Below, in pieces: positions 59,952 to 64,000 of a DNA stretch of 64,000 nt; position 1 is the first letter of the stretch; each line of letters opens with the position of its first letter. The translations under genes were made by a program, and so were the position numbers. Below the pieces are notes generated by a model that ran no database searches, was not told the origin of the DNA, and worked only from the letters and a program-made list of their open reading frames with translations. Where the stretch lies: the NCBI RefSeq assembly GCF_003004785.1, contig NZ_PVZS01000001.1, positions 124,001 to 188,000 of the forward strand. Reading direction: 5' to 3'. This stretch comes from Alsobacter soli (GTDB lineage: Bacteria > Pseudomonadota > Alphaproteobacteria > Rhizobiales > Beijerinckiaceae).

Positions 59952-61145
59952 TTACCGCTGGCGCAGGATCTCGACGCCGGGAAGCGCCTTGCCCTCGAGC
60001 CATTCCAGGAAAGCGCCGCCCGCGGTCGAGACGTAGGAGAAGTCCTCGCCGACGCCCGCGTGGTTCAGGGCGGAGACCGTGTCGCCGCCGCCAGCCACGG
60101 AGAGCAGCTTCCCGGCCTTTGTGAGCCGCGCCGCCTCCTGGGCGACCGCGTTCGTGCCCTTGTCGAAGGGCTCCAGCTCGAAGGCGCCGAACGGGCCGTT
60201 CCAGACCAGCGTCTTGGCCTGCGCCAGCTTGCCCTTCACGACCTCGACGGAGGATGGGCCGATGTCGAGGATCATGTCGTCGGCCCCGACCGCATCCACG
60301 GACACGACCTTGCTGGGCGCGTGCGCCTTGAACTCCGAGGCGACAGTCACGTCGATCGGCAGCACGATCTCGCAGCCGGCCCCCTTGGCCGTCTCCAGGA
60401 TCGAGCGGGCCGTGTCGAGCAGGTCCCTCTCGCACAACGACTTGCCGACGGCCTTGCCTTGGGCGGCCAGGAACGTGTTCGCCATCCCGCCGCCGATCAC
60501 CAGGATGTCGACCTTCTTCACCAGGTTGCCGAGCAGCTCCAGCTTGGACGACACCTTGGCGCCGCCCACGACGGCCAGCACGGGCCGTTGCGGCGCCTCG
60601 AGCGCCTTGGCCAGCGCCTCCACCTCGGCCTGCATCGTGCGGCCCGCATAGGCCGGCAGCACATGGCCCAGACCTTCCGTCGAGGCATGCGCGCGGTGCG
60701 CCGCCGAGAAGGCGTCGCTGACCCAGATGTCGCCGTTGTCGGCGAGGTCCTTCACGAAGTCCGGATCGTTCTTCTCCTCTTCCTTGTGGAAGCGGGTGTT
60801 CTCCAGCAGCACGATGTCGCCAGGCTTCATGGCGTCGACGGCCGCCTTGGCGGTCGGACCGACGCAGTCCTCCGCGAAGCCGACCGGCCGCCCGAGATGC
60901 GCGGCCACTGCGGCCGCCACGGGCCTGAGCGACTCCTTCGGATCCGGCCCCTTCGGCCGCCCGAAGTGCGCCAGCAGCACCACCTTGCCGCCCTTGTCGG
61001 CGATCTCCCGGATGGTCGGCAGCACGCGCTCGATGCGCGTGGCGTCCGAGACCTTGCCGTTCTCCATGGGAACGTTGAGGTCGACGCGCAGCAGCACGCG
61101 CTTGTTGGCGACATTGGCGCTGTCGAGAGTGCGGAAGGCGGTCAT
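59952..61145 (-). CDS. pgk: Phosphoglycerate kinase
   Basis: A 397-residue enzyme interconverting 1,3-bisphosphoglycerate and 3-phosphoglycerate. The substrate-binding N-terminal domain carries [16 protein letters not shown] and [29 protein letters not shown] and the nucleotide-binding [10 protein letters not shown] lie in the second half, with [16 protein letters not shown] near the end. Normal length. It sits between gap and fba. Confidence 0.98.
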   Translation of the reverse strand: MTAFRTLDSANVANKRVLLRVDLNVPMENGKVSDATRIERVLPTIREIADKGGKVVLLAHFGRPKGPDPKESLRPVAAAVAAHLGRPVGFAEDCVGPTAKAAVDAMKPGDIVLLENTRFHKEEEKNDPDFVKDLADNGDIWVSDAFSAAHRAHASTEGLGHVLPAYAGRTMQAEVEALAKALEAPQRPVLAVVGGAKVSSKLELLGNLVKKVDILVIGGGMANTFLAAQGKAVGKSLCERDLLDTARSILETAKGAGCEIVLPIDVTVASEFKAHAPSKVVSVDAVGADDMILDIGPSSVEVVKGKLAQAKTLVWNGPFGAFELEPFDKGTNAVAQEAARLTKAGKLLSVAGGGDTVSALNHAGVGEDFSYVSTAGGAFLEWLEGKALPGVEILRQR

Positions 61146-61278
61146 GGTGTCCCCTGCTGAATGCGAACTGGCGCCCGAAGGCGCGTCACGGCGCCGCGCT
61201 GGAGGAACACGCTGGCGCCGGATGCGATGGCGCCCCCGGCCGCGGCGGGCCGGAGGCGCAGAGAGAGAGCGTCGCGGC

Positions 61279-62286
61279 TCAGATCAGCTTGGCGAGCGCG
61301 ACAGCCGTGTCCGACATGCGGTTCGAGAAACCCCACTCGTTGTCATACCAGGACAGGATCGACACCAGCGTCCCGTCCATGACCTTGGTCTGGTCCATGT
61401 GGAAGATGGACGAGTGCGGGTCGTGGTTGAAGTCGATCGAGACGTTCTTGTCCGTGGTGTAGCCCAGGATGCCCTTGAGCGGGCCGTCGGCCGCGGCCTT
61501 GATGGCGGCGTTGATCTCGTCCTTGGTGGTCGCCCGCTTGGCGATGAACTTCAGGTCCACCACGGACACGTTCGGGGTGGGAACGCGCATGGCGAAGCCG
61601 TCGAGCTTGCCGTTGAGCTCCGGCAGCACCAGGCCAACCGCCTTGGCGGCGCCCGTCGAGGTCGGGATCATGGACAGGGCCGCCGCGCGGGCGCGGTAGA
61701 GGTCCTTGTGCATGGTGTCGAGCGTGGGCTGGTCGCCCGTGTAGGAGTGGATGGTCGTCATCATGCCGCGCTCGATGCCGACCGTCTCGTGCAGCACCTT
61801 GGCGACGGGCGCTAGACAGTTCGTCGTGCACGAGGCGTTGGAGATGACGAGGTGGTCCTTCGTCAGCTTGTCGTGGTTGACGCCGTAGACGACCGTGAAG
61901 TCGGCGCCCTCGGCCGGAGCCGAGACGATCACGCGCTTCGCGCCAGCCTGCAGGTGGGCGGCGGCCTTGTCGCGGGCGGTGAAGATGCCCGTGCACTCCA
62001 GGGCGACATCGACGCCGAGGTCTTTGTGCGGCAGCTCCGCCGGGTTGCGGATGGCGGTGACCTTGATGGGGCCGCGACCCACGTCGATGGTGTCGCCCTC
62101 GACCTTCACCGTGCCGGGGAAGCGGCCGTGCACGCTGTCGTAGCGGACCAGATGCGCGTTCGTCTCCACCGGGCCGAGGTCGTTGATGGCCACGACCTCG
62201 ATGTCGGTGCGGCCGGACTCGATGATGGCCCGCAGCACGTTGCGGCCGATGCGGCCAAATCCGTTGATGGCGACGCGTACGGTCAT
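61279..62286 (-). CDS. gap: Glyceraldehyde-3-phosphate dehydrogenase, type I
   Basis: A 335-residue NAD(P)-dependent enzyme. The Rossmann start is [15 protein letters not shown], and the catalytic cysteine lies in [14 protein letters not shown], with the expected [10 protein letters not shown] and the late [12 protein letters not shown]. Ser/Asp signatures for cofactor choice were not weighed. The start at 62286 has AGGATGAG upstream. It lies just past the tkt terminator and 133 bases ahead of pgk. Confidence 0.98.
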   Translation of the reverse strand: MTVRVAINGFGRIGRNVLRAIIESGRTDIEVVAINDLGPVETNAHLVRYDSVHGRFPGTVKVEGDTIDVGRGPIKVTAIRNPAELPHKDLGVDVALECTGIFTARDKAAAHLQAGAKRVIVSAPAEGADFTVVYGVNHDKLTKDHLVISNASCTTNCLAPVAKVLHETVGIERGMMTTIHSYTGDQPTLDTMHKDLYRARAAALSMIPTSTGAAKAVGLVLPELNGKLDGFAMRVPTPNVSVVDLKFIAKRATTKDEINAAIKAAADGPLKGILGYTTDKNVSIDFNHDPHSSIFHMDQTKVMDGTLVSILSWYDNEWGFSNRMSDTAVALAKLI

Positions 62287-62351
62287 GATCTCATCCTCTC
62301 CATCTGTCCCCGCCGCAACGCAAAGCAAAGGCTTAGGTTGCGATTCTGATC

Positions 62352-62380
62352 AAAAAAAGGGCGCGGATCAGACCCGCGCC
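62352..62380 (-). terminator. Rho-independent terminator overlapping the tkt stop codon
   Basis: Minus-strand stem GGCGCGG / CCGCGCC with loop GTCTGAT holds the tkt stop codon (62368-62370) in its loop, and seven Ts follow. It should reduce transcription from tkt into gap. Confidence 0.8.
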
Positions 62381-63999
62381 GCCGCCTTCTCCGCCACAGC
62401 CTCGGCCGTGATGCCGAAGTGCGCGTAAAGCTCCTTGTAGGGCGCGCTCGCCCCGAACCCGGCCATGCCGACGAACAAGCCGTCCGAGCCGATCACCGCG
62501 TCCCAGCCCATGCGCAGGCCGGCCTCCACGGCGATCTTCACCTTGGCCTTGCCGACGATCTGCGCGCGCACGTCGTCCGGCTGGGCCAGGAACAGGTCCA
62601 TGCAGGGCACGGACACCACGCGGGCCGCCACGCCCTTGTCAGCCAGCAGCTTCCGCGCGCCGAGCGCGATCTCAACCTCGGAGCCGGACGCGAAGATGCT
62701 CACAGCGGCCTCGCCGCCCTCGGCCTGGGCAGCCTCATAGGCCCCCTTGGCGCAGCGGTTCTCGTCGGTCGCGTCCTTGCGGAACGGCGTCAGGTTCTGG
62801 CGCGTCAGAGCCAGGATGCTCGGCGTCCCGGCGTGCTCGAGCGCGAGTTGCCAGCACTCGGCCGTCTCCATGGCGTCCGCCGGGCGGAAGACGTTCAGGT
62901 TCGGAATCGCCCGCAACGCCGCCAGGTGCTCAACCGGCTGGTGCGTCGGGCCATCCTCGCCCAGGCCGATGGAGTCGTGCGTCATCACGTAAACGACGCG
63001 CTGGCCCATGAGGGCCGACAGCCGGATCGCGGGACGGCAATAGTCGGTGAACACCATGAAGGTGCCGCCGGCCGGAATAACGCCTTTGTGTAGCGCCATG
63101 CCGTTCATGGCCGCCGCCATGCCGTGCTCGCGGATGCCGTAGTGAATGTAACGGCCGGAGAAATCCGCCGGGGTGATCGCCGTGAGATTTTTGGTTCGGG
63201 TGTTGTTGGAGCCCGTCAGGTCGGCGGAGCCGAGCACCAGCTCAGGCACGGCCTCGGTGATCGTCTCCAGCGCGAGCTCGGACGACTTGCGGGTCGCCAG
63301 CGTCGGCGGCTCCGCGGCCAGCTTCTCCTTGAGCCTCTTCATGGCGGCCTTGAAGCCGGCCGGCAGGTCCCCGCGCTGGCGGCGCTCGAACTCGGCGCGC
63401 TTGGCGGCGTCCAGCTTCGCCAGGCGCTCGCGCCAGGCTTCGTGCGCCGGCTTGCCGCGCGCCCCCGCGGAGCGCCACGCCTGGAGCACGTCCTCCGGCA
63501 CGAAGAACGGCTCGGGCGAGATGTTGAGGTGCGCCTTGGCTGCCGCAAGCTCCTCGGCTCCCAGCGGCTCGCCATGCGCCTTGGACGTGCCCGCGCGCTT
63601 GGGCGCCCCGTAGCCGATCACCGTCTTGCAGGCGATCATGGTCGGACGGTCCGCCCGCTGCGCTCGCTGGATCGCGGCGGCGATGGCGTCTGGGTCATGC
63701 CCGTCCACGTGCTCGGCTGCCCAGCCGGCCGCCTTGAAGCGGGCGACCTGGTCCACGGAGTCGGACAGCGACACCGGGCCGTCGATCGAGATGCCGTTGT
63801 CATCGAACAGCACGATCAGCTTGGACAGCCTGAGGTGCCCCGCGAGCGCGATCGCCTCCTGCGAGATGCCCTCCATCAGGTCGCCATCCGAGGCGATGAC
63901 GTAGGTGTGGTGGTCGACGACCTCCGCCCCATACTCGGCCGCAAGGTGGCGCTCGGCCATGGCCATCCCGACAGCGGTGGCGATCCCCTGCCCCAGTGG
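62368..63999 (-). CDS. tkt: Transketolase (C-terminal part, cut by window end)
   Basis: About 543 codons of a protein usually near 660 residues; the 5' part lies beyond the window. Transketolase moves two-carbon units between sugar phosphates with thiamine pyrophosphate. Seen here: [17 protein letters not shown] at the edge, the TPP-Mg motif [27 protein letters not shown], the pyrimidine-domain [21 protein letters not shown], and a C-terminal domain with [12 protein letters not shown]. The first in-frame ATG in the window (63966) is internal. It leads the tkt-gap-pgk-fba set. Its stop codon is within a terminator loop. Confidence 0.96.
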   Translation of the reverse strand, partial: PLGQGIATAVGMAMAERHLAAEYGAEVVDHHTYVIASDGDLMEGISQEAIALAGHLRLSKLIVLFDDNGISIDGPVSLSDSVDQVARFKAAGWAAEHVDGHDPDAIAAAIQRAQRADRPTMIACKTVIGYGAPKRAGTSKAHGEPLGAEELAAAKAHLNISPEPFFVPEDVLQAWRSAGARGKPAHEAWRERLAKLDAAKRAEFERRQRGDLPAGFKAAMKRLKEKLAAEPPTLATRKSSELALETITEAVPELVLGSADLTGSNNTRTKNLTAITPADFSGRYIHYGIREHGMAAAMNGMALHKGVIPAGGTFMVFTDYCRPAIRLSALMGQRVVYVMTHDSIGLGEDGPTHQPVEHLAALRAIPNLNVFRPADAMETAECWQLALEHAGTPSILALTRQNLTPFRKDATDENRCAKGAYEAAQAEGGEAAVSIFASGSEVEIALGARKLLADKGVAARVVSVPCMDLFLAQPDDVRAQIVGKAKVKIAVEAGLRMGWDAVIGSDGLFVGMAGFGASAPYKELYAHFGITAEAVAEKAAARV

Positions 64000-64000
64000 G

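Noticed and set aside
59031-61160. Open frame of 709 codons on the plus strand across fba and pgk
   Set aside because: It runs opposite two certain enzymes and has no recognisable domain, start site or separate codon pattern.

Overview
The window is a GC-rich stretch of chromosome. Its gene content points to an aerobic alphaproteobacterium of the Hyphomicrobiales (Rhizobiales). The evidence is the RpoH, DUF1465, DUF1192, DUF1013/TrcR and DUF6476-type proteins, a rhizobial-style FliJ, Omp25/31-like porin, CtrA-type boxes (TTAA-N7-TTAA) and the gene order tkt-gap-pgk-fba-thiE-Sel1-efp-suhB. I cannot name the genus from sequence alone. No prophage, insertion sequence or CRISPR array was seen; the window reads as stable core chromosome with one accessory catabolic block.

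Layout. 1-7 kb: the end of fliI, fliJ, a GNAT acetyltransferase, a secreted DUF305 protein, a YbhN-like membrane protein and flhA. 7-18 kb: a divergent block for corrinoid- and tetrahydrofolate-dependent demethylation of a methylated amine. 18-27 kb: adenine deaminase, small secreted and hypothetical proteins, a double cold-shock protein, a periplasmic FKBP, a YegD-like Hsp70 and a cytochrome b561/ethylbenzene-dehydrogenase-like fusion. 27-42 kb: tRNA-Glu(CTC), rluD, rpoH, purA, a DUF4139 protein, a glutamine amidotransferase, an EamA transporter, serA-serC, a porin and glmM. 42-50 kb: ftsH, tilS, cpoB, pal, trcR, a quinone oxidoreductase, DUF1192 and DUF1465 genes and a likely small RNA. 50-64 kb: rpmE, an ABC exporter, a MotA/MotB-like pair, suhB, efp, a Sel1 protein, thiE and the glycolysis/pentose-phosphate genes fba, pgk, gap and tkt (partial).

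The most interesting part is 7019-18034. On one strand lie a dimethylglycine-dehydrogenase-like flavoprotein and an MttB-family methyltransferase that has no pyrrolysine codon. On the other strand, in order, are a corrinoid protein, DUF1638, a PF13769 'virulence factor' protein, an eight-cysteine MetV-like protein, MetF, a methyl-THF:corrinoid methyltransferase and an ASKHA/[2Fe-2S] corrinoid reductive activator. Read as a pathway, a quaternary amine such as glycine betaine is demethylated onto cobalt, the methyl group passes to THF and is oxidised by a MetV-MetF pair, and the tertiary amine goes to the flavoprotein. This chemistry is best known from anaerobes. DUF1638 and PF13769 have no assigned step.

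Other notable signals are a family of intergenic inverted repeats, one copy of which supplies the apparent start codon of the DUF1638 gene; a terminator-ended three-hairpin RNA with CCU-rich loops directly behind a CtrA-type box at 49.6 kb; further CtrA-type boxes before the DUF1465 and porin genes; and a transketolase terminator whose loop contains the tkt stop codon.
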